Shown here: positions 9,636 to 18,895 of the stretch, piece after piece
Position numbering within the stretch: position 1 is the first letter of the stretch
How the letters are laid out: every line of letters begins with the position of its first letter
Assembly (NCBI GenBank): GCA_943356485.1
Contig: CALRFD010000001.1
Location: forward strand, 201,716-252,454
Length of the DNA: 50,739 nt
Reading direction: 5' to 3'
From: Patescibacteria group bacterium
GTDB taxonomy: Bacteria > Patescibacteriota > Microgenomatia > Daviesbacterales > UBA10151
Program-made: the position numbers and the translations under genes
The notes under the pieces: generated by a model
Databases searched by the model: none
What the model saw: only the letters and a program-made list of their open reading frames with translations
What the model was told of the DNA's origin: nothing

Positions 9636-11499
9636 TCAGCCAGTCCTCCTCATCGCTAATAATGGATATATCATCATTAAACTCATCCCTATCAATAAAG
9701 TTGCTGTTTGTAGCAATTAATTCCTGCGGGATGTCTGTTAAAAATCTTGATACCAGATTATTAGATCTTGTACCAAAATACAAGCGGGCTCTGGCATATG
9801 TCAGATAAAGTTTTTGTTTGGCACGGGTGATTCCAACATACATTAATCTTCTCTCTTCCTCCAGGGCATTTGTATCTATCAAAGACCTTGAATGGGGAAA
9901 TAGCCCTTCCTCCATGCCGACCATAAATACAACCGGAAATTCAAGTCCCTTAGCTGAGTGAAGGGTTATTAAAGTTACGGCATCTTGGCTTTCCACTCCT
10001 TTTTTTCTCCCGGTGGTAGAGCCATTTTCGACTAAGGCCACATTTTCTAAAAACTCGGTTAAAAGAGGAAAGGTCTCGGCTACAGATCTAAGTTCTTTTA
10101 CATTTTCTATTCTCATTTTTCCATCTTCCCCTCCGTCATCAATATATTCAAGATAGCCTGTTTTTTGTAAGATCTTATCCAACAACTCCAAAGTTGAGAA
10201 TTTATCTAATTGTGAAGAAACTTCTTGATAGACCTCCATTGCTTTGCTCAGCCTGCCTTTACCGATTTTTTCAGCCCGCCTTAGAGAAACTGAATCTTTG
10301 GGATTTTGCATCAGTCGCAGGTAGGATAAGATATCCTTAATCTCTTTTCTAAGATAAAAGCTAACACCACCAATTAATTTATAAGGGATGCCAGACTTTA
10401 AAAAATGTTCCTCTAAAACCCTGGATTGAGCATTTGTCCGGTAAAGAACCGCAAAATCAGATAGCTTTTCTTTATTTAATTTAGATAGGATGAATATAGC
10501 TTCCTCTATCTCACTTCTAGTTTCAATTATCTCTATTTTCTCACCGCTTTCATTTTCAGTCCAAAGCTTGAGGATAGGGTGGGATTTATTTTTAGAGATA
10601 ACCGCATGTGCTGCATCCAGTATTTTTTGGGTAGATCTATAATTTTGTTCCAGATTAAAGACTTTGGTGTTTGGGTAATCTTTTTCAAAGTTAACAATGT
10701 TTCTAAAATCTGCGCCCCTGAAGCTGTAAATCGATTGTGAAGCATCCCCGACTACGCAAATATTTTTATGTCTGTTAGCCAAATATTTGCTTATTAAATA
10801 TTGGGCAGGGTTAGTATCCTGATATTCATCTATTAGAATATACTGAAATTGGATTTGATATTTAGTTAAAGTTGCAGGATTGACTTGAAAAAGCCGGATG
10901 GTTTTTAATAATAAATCGTCAAAATCCAGGGCGTAGTTCTTGTCCAAAATATTTTGGTATTCTAAGTAGATTTTAGCTGCGGTTTCCTGGAAAAATCCTC
11001 TGGTATATTGTGGATAATCCAGTGCAGAGATCAGTTCATTCTTTGCCCCGGAGATAGTATGTCTGATGGCAGAAGGAGAAGTTTTTTGTGCAGGAATCCT
11101 TAAGTTCCCCATGGCTTCCTTAATAGCATCAAGGGCGTCTGTTTCATCATAAATTGCAAAATTAACAGGTAGACCTAAAGCCCTACCCTCCTGTCTTAAA
11201 ATCCTGGCACAAAATGAGTGAAATGTACCCATAACAGGTAGGGTATAGGGGTTAGGGTTTAGGGGATAGTTAAGTAGTTTTAGAATGCGATTTTTCATCT
11301 CTTCAGCTGCTTTATTTGTGAACGTGACCATGAGAATATTTTCCGGTGAAACTCTTTTTTCTTTAATTAGGTACGCTACTCTGTAAGTTAGGGCTCTTGT
11401 TTTTCCAGAACCTGCCCCGGCTAAGATTAAAACAGGTCCCTCCGTTGCTTTAACTGCTTTTTGTTGGTCTGGATTTAAATCGTCAAGAAGGGTTGGCAT
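9628..11499 (-). CDS. pcrA: UvrD/PcrA-family DNA helicase
   Basis: LNPDQQKAVKATEGPVLILAGAGSGKTRALTYR, LIDEYQDTNPAQ, VVGDASQSIYSFRGAD, LITLHSAKGLEFPVVF. Confidence 0.95.
   Translation of the reverse strand: MPTLLDDLNPDQQKAVKATEGPVLILAGAGSGKTRALTYRVAYLIKEKRVSPENILMVTFTNKAAEEMKNRILKLLNYPLNPNPYTLPVMGTFHSFCARILRQEGRALGLPVNFAIYDETDALDAIKEAMGNLRIPAQKTSPSAIRHTISGAKNELISALDYPQYTRGFFQETAAKIYLEYQNILDKNYALDFDDLLLKTIRLFQVNPATLTKYQIQFQYILIDEYQDTNPAQYLISKYLANRHKNICVVGDASQSIYSFRGADFRNIVNFEKDYPNTKVFNLEQNYRSTQKILDAAHAVISKNKSHPILKLWTENESGEKIEIIETRSEIEEAIFILSKLNKEKLSDFAVLYRTNAQSRVLEEHFLKSGIPYKLIGGVSFYLRKEIKDILSYLRLMQNPKDSVSLRRAEKIGKGRLSKAMEVYQEVSSQLDKFSTLELLDKILQKTGYLEYIDDGGEDGKMRIENVKELRSVAETFPLLTEFLENVALVENGSTTGRKKGVESQDAVTLITLHSAKGLEFPVVFMVGMEEGLFPHSRSLIDTNALEEERRLMYVGITRAKQKLYLTYARARLYFGTRSNNLVSRFLTDIPQELIATNSNFIDRDEFNDDISIISDEEDWLNA
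11238..11272. repeat. Family G telomere-like G-rich repeat, in frame in helicase gene
   Basis: gtagggtataggggttagggtttaggggatagtta; codes NYPLNPNPYTLP between KLL and VMGTFHSFC. Confidence 0.6.
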
Positions 11500-11665
11500 A
11501 TTGAAAAATATATTAACATAAGGGTCATAAAAAGTTGCACTTTTTTAGAGAGTATATTATATAGTTTTATAAGATAATGTAGATTCAGAAGGATAGATTT
11601 CAGTCAAGATTCAGATGATTTTCACACTAGACAATTTATGAAGGTGTTGTTAATATCTATTTCCT

Positions 11666-11923
11666 ATGGTTAAACTTTTAGATTTTTGGGCGCCGTGGTG
11701 TGGTCCTTGCAAATTAATGAATCCTGTTATTGAAGAGCTTGAAAAAGAGTTTGCAGGAAAAGCCGAATTTGAAAAAATAAATGTTGATGAAAATCAGGAA
11801 AAAGCTACAAAATATGGGGTGATGAGTATCCCGACATATATTATTGAAAAAGAAGGCAAAGAAGTTGGCCGGAAAATTGGTGTAACTGCTAAATCAGATT
11901 TAGTTAAGCTTCTCAAGGGCTGA
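11666..11923 (+). CDS. trxA: Thioredoxin
   Basis: LDFWAPWCGPCKLMNPVIEELE. Confidence 0.95.
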   Translation: MVKLLDFWAPWCGPCKLMNPVIEELEKEFAGKAEFEKINVDENQEKATKYGVMSIPTYIIEKEGKEVGRKIGVTAKSDLVKLLKG

Positions 11924-11928
11924 TTCTT

Positions 11929-12255
11929 ATGCCGTATCAGGCGAAATCTTCCGCTACTTTTAAGGAAAATATTATTAGACTGACACAGATGATTCCTTTT
12001 GGGAAAGTTACAACATATGGAACTTTAGCGATTTTGGCAGGTAAGCCAAGAGCATCAAGAATAGTGGGAGGGGTTTTACATAACTGTAAGAAGGATCTAC
12101 CCTGGTACAGAGTGATAAATAGGCATGGATTTATATCAATTAAATGTTTTGATCATCCTAAAAGTTTTCAAAAAGGCTTGCTTGAGGCAGAGGGAATTGA
12201 GGTGTCAAAGGATTTCATGATAGACTTGGGTAAGTATGGGTGGTGGGGGAAGTAA
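11929..12255 (+). CDS. Alkyltransferase-like (ATL/MGMT family) protein lacking the acceptor Cys
   Basis: IPFGKVTTYGTLAILAGKPRASRIVGGVLHNCKKDLPWYRVINRHG; PWYRV in place of PCHRV. Confidence 0.88.
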   Translation: MPYQAKSSATFKENIIRLTQMIPFGKVTTYGTLAILAGKPRASRIVGGVLHNCKKDLPWYRVINRHGFISIKCFDHPKSFQKGLLEAEGIEVSKDFMIDLGKYGWWGK

Positions 12256-12260
12256 AATCT

Positions 12261-12938
12261 ATGAAGACTATTTGGATTATCGCTAACTGGAAAAGTAACA
12301 AAAATATATCTGAAGCGCTAGATTGGGTTTCAAAAGTAGGGTCAAAGTTACCCAAAAAAGAAAATCTCAAGGTAGTTATTTGTCCAAGATTTAGCTGCCT
12401 TTCTGAGGTTAAAGCCGCCATCCAGGTGGGGAATTTTCCAATTATGGTTGGTTCACAGGATCTGTCTTCGTTTGAGCCGGGATCTTACACTGGAGAAGAA
12501 TCAGCATCACTACTAAGTGAGCTGGTAAGCCTGGCCATAATTGGTCACTCTGAAAGAAGGAAGAACTTTTCTGAGGATGATCAAATAGTCGCGAAAAAAA
12601 CAACTCAAGCTTTGGCAAATAACATTATCCCTGTAGTCTGCGTCCAGGGTAGTGATACACCAATTCCAGAAGGATGCAAACTGGTTGCGTATGAGCCGAC
12701 TTGGGCGATTGGGACAGGTAATGCGGATACACCGGAGAATGCAAATGAGGTGGCAGAAAAACTTAAAGAAAGGTATGACATAGGTTTAGAAGTACTCTAT
12801 GGCGGAAGTGTTACCTCTCAAAATGTCAAGGAATTTATTGTCCAAGAAAATATCAGCGGAGTTCTACTCGGCAAAGCCTCTTTGGATACAGAAGAGTTCA
12901 TAAAAATTGTTAAGGAGTGTGCAGGTGAAGCCAATTAA
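12261..12938 (+). CDS. tpiA: Triosephosphate isomerase
   Basis: IIANWKSNKN, IGHSERR, VAYEPTWAIGTGN, LYGGSVTSQN. Confidence 0.95.
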   Translation: MKTIWIIANWKSNKNISEALDWVSKVGSKLPKKENLKVVICPRFSCLSEVKAAIQVGNFPIMVGSQDLSSFEPGSYTGEESASLLSELVSLAIIGHSERRKNFSEDDQIVAKKTTQALANNIIPVVCVQGSDTPIPEGCKLVAYEPTWAIGTGNADTPENANEVAEKLKERYDIGLEVLYGGSVTSQNVKEFIVQENISGVLLGKASLDTEEFIKIVKECAGEAN

Positions 12939-14157
12939 ATTTCCTGGTCAGGAAAATCCTCTTAAGAGAAAACGGGCTCGCAAGATAATGAAAAAGTTAA
13001 TACCATTTTTATTAATTATCGGGGTTCTATTTTTTATAGCAGTTTTTTTGACAGCTAAATCTTCTTCAGATTCAGTAGTTAGTTATATTTTTTCCGGTAT
13101 TAATCTAAAGTCCAACAATGGTTTGGTAAACGTCTTGCTTCTGGGTACGGCTGGAGGAAATCATGATGGTCCGAATTTAACAGATACAATAATGGTTGCT
13201 TCATATAACTTAAAAACAAATAAACTTTACTTAATTTCAATCCCCAGGGATCTGTGGCTGCCGGAATTTAAAGCTAAGGCAAATGCAGCATATCAGTTGG
13301 GTTTAAATCAAAATAACGGGTTAAATTTTACTAAAACAATCATGGGAAATATCGTAGGTTTACCTATCCGCTATGGGTTAAGGGTGGATTTTAAAGGTTT
13401 TGTAGATGCAATTAATGCTGTGGGTGGAATTGATGTTGCGGTTTCAAACAGTTTTGATGACTATAATTACCCAGTTACAGGTAAAGAAGATGATTTATGC
13501 GGGTATAAGGAAAAGGAGATAGATGTATCTGCAGATGATGCAGTTAGGCTAAACGTGCCAATAGGGAAGATGAAAGTGTTTGTGTCGCCTGAGGGCTCCA
13601 TTGCCACAGATTCAGCAAAGGAAGACTTAGGGGCAAAGTATTTTACCTGCAGATACGAACACATACATTTTGATAAAGGTATAAACCATATGGACGGAGA
13701 AACGGCATTAAAGTTTGTCAGATCCAGGCATGGTACAAACGGTGAAGATTCTGATTTTGCCAGGTCTTCAAGGCAGGAGACAGTTATAAATGCTATCAGA
13801 AATAAAATACTTTCATTTGATACTTTAACTAATCCGCAAAAAATTTCTGATTTGATAAAAGCTTTAGGTAAGAGCATAGATACGGATATATCAATAAAGG
13901 ATAGTATCGAGTTTTATAAACTTTCTAAAAAAATGGAACAAACAAAATCATTAGTTCTGGATGATTCGTTAAGGAAAGGTTTGCCCAGTGGCAGATCATC
14001 GCTATTGGTTCATCCTTCATCCTCGGATTATGGAGGGGCTTATGTATTGATTTCACAAGATGATGACTTTTCGCTCATTGCAGGGTATATTAAGGAAGTC
14101 TTTCTAAAGGATATACAAAATGAAGCTAGTAGCTCTGCACGGACCGGCAATAAATGA
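12925..14157 (+). CDS. LytR-CpsA-Psr (LCP) family protein
   Basis: NVLLLGTAG...TDTIMVASYNLKTNKLYLISIPRDLW; GTG start 12925 proposed. Confidence 0.88.
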   Translation: MKPIKFPGQENPLKRKRARKIMKKLIPFLLIIGVLFFIAVFLTAKSSSDSVVSYIFSGINLKSNNGLVNVLLLGTAGGNHDGPNLTDTIMVASYNLKTNKLYLISIPRDLWLPEFKAKANAAYQLGLNQNNGLNFTKTIMGNIVGLPIRYGLRVDFKGFVDAINAVGGIDVAVSNSFDDYNYPVTGKEDDLCGYKEKEIDVSADDAVRLNVPIGKMKVFVSPEGSIATDSAKEDLGAKYFTCRYEHIHFDKGINHMDGETALKFVRSRHGTNGEDSDFARSSRQETVINAIRNKILSFDTLTNPQKISDLIKALGKSIDTDISIKDSIEFYKLSKKMEQTKSLVLDDSLRKGLPSGRSSLLVHPSSSDYGGAYVLISQDDDFSLIAGYIKEVFLKDIQNEASSSARTGNK

Positions 14158-14827
14158 TTCAAGAAAACACCTTTTTGAAATAAAAAGCAAATTCAGCAAT
14201 GAGAATATTGTTGTGTTTGAGTCCGGATCAACTGTTTCTGAGATTTTTGGAAGTATAATGACTGTTTCCTTAACCCCAGAGCCCAGATTATTTATCCTGG
14301 AAAATCCTTCGGAAGATTTGACTTTCTTGACTCCCGCCTTTGGCTCGCCTCGATTCGGCGAAGCGGGCGAGGCTCGCCTTTGGCGGCTTGACTCTAGCGA
14401 CTCAACACTAGTTTTGTGGTTTGACCATACATTAAATGCTAAAAAGCCAATATCAGATTGGATTAAAAAATCAAAAGGGGAGATAATTTTTTTTGAAGAA
14501 GGAAAGGTTTCAATTTTTCCATTTTTGGATTATCTGGCAAACAAAGATTATAAAGCATATCTGGAGATTAAAAAGTTAAAAAGCGGAGGGTTTGATATTT
14601 TTTACTTTCTAACCATGACTTTTTACCTTTTGCGAAATTTAGTGCTAACTCCTAAAAATGCCCCGGAATTTGTAAAGCAAAAGCTCGAAAGACAAAGAAA
14701 AAATTTTACCCGGGAAAAAATTATAGAGATTTATAGAAATACCTTGGAAATAGATTTTAAGCTAAAAAGTGGCTTGTTGGATCAAAATCAGGCTGAGTTT
14801 TTGTTGGTAAACATGTTCATGGGATGA
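14120..14827 (+). CDS. holA: DNA polymerase III delta subunit-like protein
   Basis: Overall delta-like layout and C-terminal FYFLTMTFYLLRNL...KSGLLDQNQAEFLLVNMF; remote similarity only. Confidence 0.55.
   Translation: MKLVALHGPAINDSRKHLFEIKSKFSNENIVVFESGSTVSEIFGSIMTVSLTPEPRLFILENPSEDLTFLTPAFGSPRFGEAGEARLWRLDSSDSTLVLWFDHTLNAKKPISDWIKKSKGEIIFFEEGKVSIFPFLDYLANKDYKAYLEIKKLKSGGFDIFYFLTMTFYLLRNLVLTPKNAPEFVKQKLERQRKNFTREKIIEIYRNTLEIDFKLKSGLLDQNQAEFLLVNMFMG
14331..14394. repeat. Family D palindromic repeat in frame inside holA-like gene
   Basis: ctcccgcctttggctcgcctcgattcggcgaagcgggcgaggctcgcctttggcggcttgactc. Confidence 0.75.
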
Positions 14828-14891
14828 AATTCCCTAGGTGTCAACCTAGTACACCCCCCAGGTGAGACAAGTGGGACAATCACCCTATAGT

Positions 14892-14920
14892 TTGCAATCA
14901 GTGTAGTAATTTGTTATAAT
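14892..14920 (+). promoter_or_regulatory. Promoter for PLP-fold gene, leaderless start
   Basis: TTGCAA-N17-TATAAT, -10 ends 6 nt before ATG 14927. Confidence 0.65.
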
Positions 14921-14926
14921 TCCCCT

Positions 14927-16225
14927 ATGTCAACTGAAACTAAACCAGAAGGTTATATTCGTACTACTTTTCAAAGAGCTTTGGGAGTGCGTGAGCAAAT
15001 TGCAGGAATTCGTCCTGCCTCTGAATTAAGAACAGACAAGGATCGTTTAGTTCAGTATGCTCGCTTAAGAGGGTTAGTATATTCAACAACTCCTATAATT
15101 AGTGTCCCAAGATTAAATGGTTCAACTATTTTATATAAATATGAATCCTATCGTCCGTCGGGCAGTCACTATGACCCAACATATCTTGAAACTCTTTCCG
15201 CCTTAGAACTTAGGGATCAACAAATTATGCCTGGTGATGATTTATACGAGGTTTCATCCGGTAGCGCGGGGACATCTTTTGCCTGGTTATGTAGCAGACT
15301 AGGATTTAATGCTCATATTTATGTCCCGGGAAGTTTACCCTCTGGAAGAATTCAGGAAATGATTAATTTTGGGGCAAAAGTAGAGGTTATTGGAGATGAG
15401 GGTGCATATATTCCTGAAGCCAGTAGAGCAGAAACAAGAGCCTTTATTAAAGAGGCAAATCGTACAGGTCATAAAATTGCTGACCCGATTAAAAATGACG
15501 ATTTTAATCTTTATTATGGACGAAACCCAAATGGTCACAAGATGGTTTTAGTCAACCATTCTGAAAACGGGATTACTCCAAAATCAATGATGGATATTCT
15601 GCGTCAAGTGTATATCATAACTCCTGAAGGAATAAAGATCGATAATATAGTTTCAGTAATTGGTAATGGTACCAGTTCAACTGGGCTTTATAGGGGTAGG
15701 AATGAGTATTTTCCTGGAGCAACCTTAATAGGTTTAGAAAACTATGATAGCGCAGTACTTTTTAGAAAAAAGTATCCTGAATTGGCAGAAAACTGGGGAC
15801 TTGTTTTTAAACCGCAAAGAATGTTTGGATCAATTATTCCAGAGATGGAGCTTCCATTTTTAGACAGCAATATTTTTGATGAAATACGATTGGTTAAAGA
15901 AGAACAAGCGCGTTTAAAAATGGGATTACACAATTTTGAAAGGCCGGTTATTGAATCAATTGGCCTAACTTCGGCTGCTTCTATGGTTTTGGCTGAACGG
16001 ATAGCTGATGAAGATCCAGGTTCTATAACATTAGCTCTAGTTTACGATGGAGGATATCGGTATGGCGATCCTGTTGTTTCAACTGGTAAATACGATGAAA
16101 CTTATTTCGGTCATGAGCAATATAGAATGCCTCTTTGTGCCCCTTGGTTTCAGGCGTCGTCCAAAGATTTAGCTTCAATGCCTCATACTATTGGCCAAGT
16201 TTTCAATAGAGTATCATGGGGTTAA
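14927..16225 (+). CDS. Fold-type II PLP-dependent enzyme homologue (cysteine synthase/threonine synthase superfamily)
   Basis: YKYESYRPSGSHYDPTYL, EVSSGSAGTSFAWLCSRLGFNAHIYVP, VSVIGNGTSSTGLYRG. Confidence 0.7.
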   Translation: MSTETKPEGYIRTTFQRALGVREQIAGIRPASELRTDKDRLVQYARLRGLVYSTTPIISVPRLNGSTILYKYESYRPSGSHYDPTYLETLSALELRDQQIMPGDDLYEVSSGSAGTSFAWLCSRLGFNAHIYVPGSLPSGRIQEMINFGAKVEVIGDEGAYIPEASRAETRAFIKEANRTGHKIADPIKNDDFNLYYGRNPNGHKMVLVNHSENGITPKSMMDILRQVYIITPEGIKIDNIVSVIGNGTSSTGLYRGRNEYFPGATLIGLENYDSAVLFRKKYPELAENWGLVFKPQRMFGSIIPEMELPFLDSNIFDEIRLVKEEQARLKMGLHNFERPVIESIGLTSAASMVLAERIADEDPGSITLALVYDGGYRYGDPVVSTGKYDETYFGHEQYRMPLCAPWFQASSKDLASMPHTIGQVFNRVSWG

Positions 16226-16245
16226 ATAACAAAACGGCGGAGTAA

Positions 16246-17190
16246 CTATTGATTTTTTTGATTAGTTATGTTTTTTGTTAAATTATCTAAGAATGGCTGG
16301 TCAATGATTTGATCTGTATTTAAATCAGACCTTACTGAATTAACTTTTTTACCTTTATTTTTTAAGGCTAAGGAATAGTCAGAAGCATTAACAAACCCAT
16401 CGCTGTTTAAATCATAAATTTGTAAGTCTTGAGTAGGAGAAGATATTGGTTCAGGAGGATTTTCAGGCGCTGTCAGATCCAGCGTTTGGCCTAAAGTTAA
16501 AACAGGCAGGGTGAGGCCTTCATTTTTAATATTAAACAAAGCGATTGTCTGTCCTTTTGGAGAAACAACTGTGATTTTGCCTTGAGTAGAATTGGTTAAG
16601 GGATAAACATCTGATAGGTCGCTTTTGCGGATTTGAGATACAGGAATCAAAAAATTACCTAGATTTTTTATAAGGGAGGATTGGACAATTGAGTCGGAGA
16701 TAGAAAGAAAGGCAATACCTTCAACTAAGGGATTTTTTTCATCCAAAACTGATCCGATTATTGGCCTAAATCCATTTTGTTTGATAATAGTGGAAGCTGT
16801 TGTAAATTTTAAGGTCTCTGTGGTGATTTTCCCTGAAACAATCTTATATTGATAAGTGCTTTTTGGCATCAGGTTTTTTAAAGTTACATAATGTATGTTA
16901 TGAGACTGTGGGGTTTTTGTGTCTCTGTCATCAAGAACAGTCTGTTCCGTAGGGCTGTTTTGGCCGTATGTGATAAACCCAAAGGAGGGAGAGGATGTTT
17001 GCCAGGATATACTGACAGAAGTGTCCTCTATATTTGAAACATTGATATTTTCCGGTTGGCTGCTGGTGGCTGCACCGGATAAAAAAACCTGTTCTCTTAA
17101 AACCAAAAATACTCCTGCACCAATACCAATAAGAATTAAGCTTATTCCAAGTAGTGTTGGAATCTTAAATTTGTTGATAAAGTCCTTCAT
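16246..17190 (-). CDS. Anchored FN3-domain protein with C-terminal dockerin/EF-hand-like repeats
   Basis: PENINVSNIEDTSVSISWQTSSPSFGFITYG (FN3); DLNSDGFVNASDYSLALKN and DLNTDQIIDQPFLDNL. Confidence 0.75.
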   Translation of the reverse strand: MKDFINKFKIPTLLGISLILIGIGAGVFLVLREQVFLSGAATSSQPENINVSNIEDTSVSISWQTSSPSFGFITYGQNSPTEQTVLDDRDTKTPQSHNIHYVTLKNLMPKSTYQYKIVSGKITTETLKFTTASTIIKQNGFRPIIGSVLDEKNPLVEGIAFLSISDSIVQSSLIKNLGNFLIPVSQIRKSDLSDVYPLTNSTQGKITVVSPKGQTIALFNIKNEGLTLPVLTLGQTLDLTAPENPPEPISSPTQDLQIYDLNSDGFVNASDYSLALKNKGKKVNSVRSDLNTDQIIDQPFLDNLTKNITNQKNQ

Positions 17191-17363
17191 GGGTTAGATT
17201 CTAAACTGGAAGTATTTAAGTTTGGATCAATTGGAGTAATAATTTCCTGTACCTTTGGCGATATTTCAACAGTTGATCTGGTGTGTAAAATATCAAATAT
17301 AACCCAGGAAACGATAGTTATTAATGTTAATATTGTAGCTATAAGCCACTCTTTTCTGTTCAT
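17187..17363 (-). CDS. Small single-TM protein in pilus operon, not in supplied ORF track
   Basis: MNRKEWLIATILTLITIVSWVIFDILHTRSTVEISPKVQEIITPIDPNLNTSSLESNP; stop overlaps next start. Confidence 0.65.
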   Translation of the reverse strand: MNRKEWLIATILTLITIVSWVIFDILHTRSTVEISPKVQEIITPIDPNLNTSSLESNP

Positions 17364-17368
17364 TTTAA

Positions 17369-17977
17369 TTACTTTATGTAATATGCTTTTCCACTTATAG
17401 ACATGACCAGCCCTGATCCATCAGCAAGTTTTGATATGGATAAATTGTCTATTGAGATTAACCTGCTACTTGCTTTAAGATCCTGCAATATAGAGGTTAA
17501 GTTTACATAAGTTCCCTCTAAGTTAAAAGTGAAGTCTATTTCAAAGAGTGTTCCCAATTTATTCTTTGCAGGTTTTATTTCAATAACCAATGGTTGAATC
17601 TGCAGCGCAGAGATAGATGCTTCATGCAGCTTGGCCGTTTGTTCTAAAGTTTGAATTATAGTTTTTAGTTGTACTAAGTCAGGAACCGCCGAGGATATTT
17701 TGTCTTTAATATCTGTACTTAAGTTATCATAATTTTGTTTCGCTAAAGAGATATCAGTTGCCTTTTTATTTATCCTCTCCAGTACTTGTGACGTGTCAGA
17801 AAGCTTTTTTTGCAAAACTACAATTGTTTCTACAGTTGGCTTAATGGCAAAAAATATAAAAATTATTATGATCAGAATTGTAAAAATTGTTGACCCATAA
17901 GTTTTGATAATGGGTAATCGGGTAACTGGTTTGATATATGTATAGTACCTGGAGTACATTTGAGATTGCGCCTTCAT
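17369..17977 (-). CDS. pilO: Type IV pilus PilO-like protein
   Basis: Single TM, coiled coil, C-terminal FNLEGTYVNLTSILQDLKASSRLISIDNLSIS. Confidence 0.75.
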   Translation of the reverse strand: MKAQSQMYSRYYTYIKPVTRLPIIKTYGSTIFTILIIIIFIFFAIKPTVETIVVLQKKLSDTSQVLERINKKATDISLAKQNYDNLSTDIKDKISSAVPDLVQLKTIIQTLEQTAKLHEASISALQIQPLVIEIKPAKNKLGTLFEIDFTFNLEGTYVNLTSILQDLKASSRLISIDNLSISKLADGSGLVMSISGKAYYIK

Positions 17978-18555
17978 GAATTTCTTCCTCCACCAATAGG
18001 TTTAAAGGTTGTGCTAATTGAAAAAGTTATTGTTCCCTTTTCAAAACCGATGCTATCAATATTTGTATTAGAAAAACTTTGATTTTGTTTCAAACCTTGC
18101 ATAAAAGCATTAAGATCATTATTGCTTTGTGCTTGTCCATTGATGCGGATGCTGACTTGACTTACGTCTTTGGTCAAATTTAACGTAGTGATTTTAATAT
18201 CTTTTGGTGTAAGACTGGCTATCCATTTTAAAATATCAGAGAAATTGCCTGAATTTTTTCTTATGCCGTCTATGGTAGATAACTTTAGTTGTGTTTGTCT
18301 GATTAAAACCTCATAGAGTTGAAGGCTTTCAATATATGGGATTTGTTGCTCAATAGCCTCTTTTTTGGAAGCTATGTCAGCATCTAATTTAAATCTGGCT
18401 ATGAATGCCAAAAGTACTAATGCTTCTACGAAAATAAATATATACCTTCCGGTTGAAAGAAGCCATCTGAAAAGTTTTACAAAGATTTTTTCTGGATTGC
18501 TTTGTGGTTTAAGCAGGTTTAATCGTATACCAAGTTTAGGGCTAAGTTTGGCCAT
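17974..18555 (-). CDS. pilN: Type IV pilus PilN-like protein
   Basis: Single TM, LKWIASLTPKDIKITTLNLTKDVSQVSIRINGQA; overlaps pilO. Confidence 0.72.
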   Translation of the reverse strand: MAKLSPKLGIRLNLLKPQSNPEKIFVKLFRWLLSTGRYIFIFVEALVLLAFIARFKLDADIASKKEAIEQQIPYIESLQLYEVLIRQTQLKLSTIDGIRKNSGNFSDILKWIASLTPKDIKITTLNLTKDVSQVSIRINGQAQSNNDLNAFMQGLKQNQSFSNTNIDSIGFEKGTITFSISTTFKPIGGGRNS

Positions 18556-18570
18556 GAGCTAATTATACAA

Positions 18571-18598
18571 GGGTATAGGGTATAGGGTATAGGGGTTA
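18571..18598. repeat. Family G telomere-like tandem repeat
   Basis: gggtatagggtatagggtataggggtta. Confidence 0.8.
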
Positions 18599-18832
18599 GT
18601 TAGAGGGTTTCTTTGTTAATCTTGATTTTAATCTTGCAGCTTTGTTTGGATGAATTAATTTTACTTTGGTGGCCTTATCTAAAGCGGAAAAAAGATTTTG
18701 TATATCTTTGCTATTTTTGCTCTTACGGGCAATTTTAAGTAGGCTTTTATAAGCGGTTTCCCGCTTTTTATTTTTTTCCGTTCTGGTCTTATCTTTTCGG
18801 ACTTTTTTAATTGCTGATTTAATGATCGGCAT
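18596..18832 (-). CDS. rpsT: 30S ribosomal protein S20
   Basis: MPIIKSAIKKVRKDKTRTEKNKKRETAYKSLLKIARK...HPNKAARLKSRLTKK. Confidence 0.93.
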   Translation of the reverse strand: MPIIKSAIKKVRKDKTRTEKNKKRETAYKSLLKIARKSKNSKDIQNLFSALDKATKVKLIHPNKAARLKSRLTKKPSN

Positions 18833-18895
18833 GGGGTGTATGGTATCATAGCCACTACCGTTTTAGCAAGCAAGAATGCTACACTAAATTTAACT

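Noticed and set aside
11530-11660. Regulatory RNA upstream of trxA
   Set aside because: AT-rich with several possible -10 boxes but no convincing conserved structure visible by eye.
18571-18598. GGGTATA repeats as a real telomere or linear replicon end
   Set aside because: Interstitial, short, and similar tracts are inside coding genes; no sign of a replicon end.
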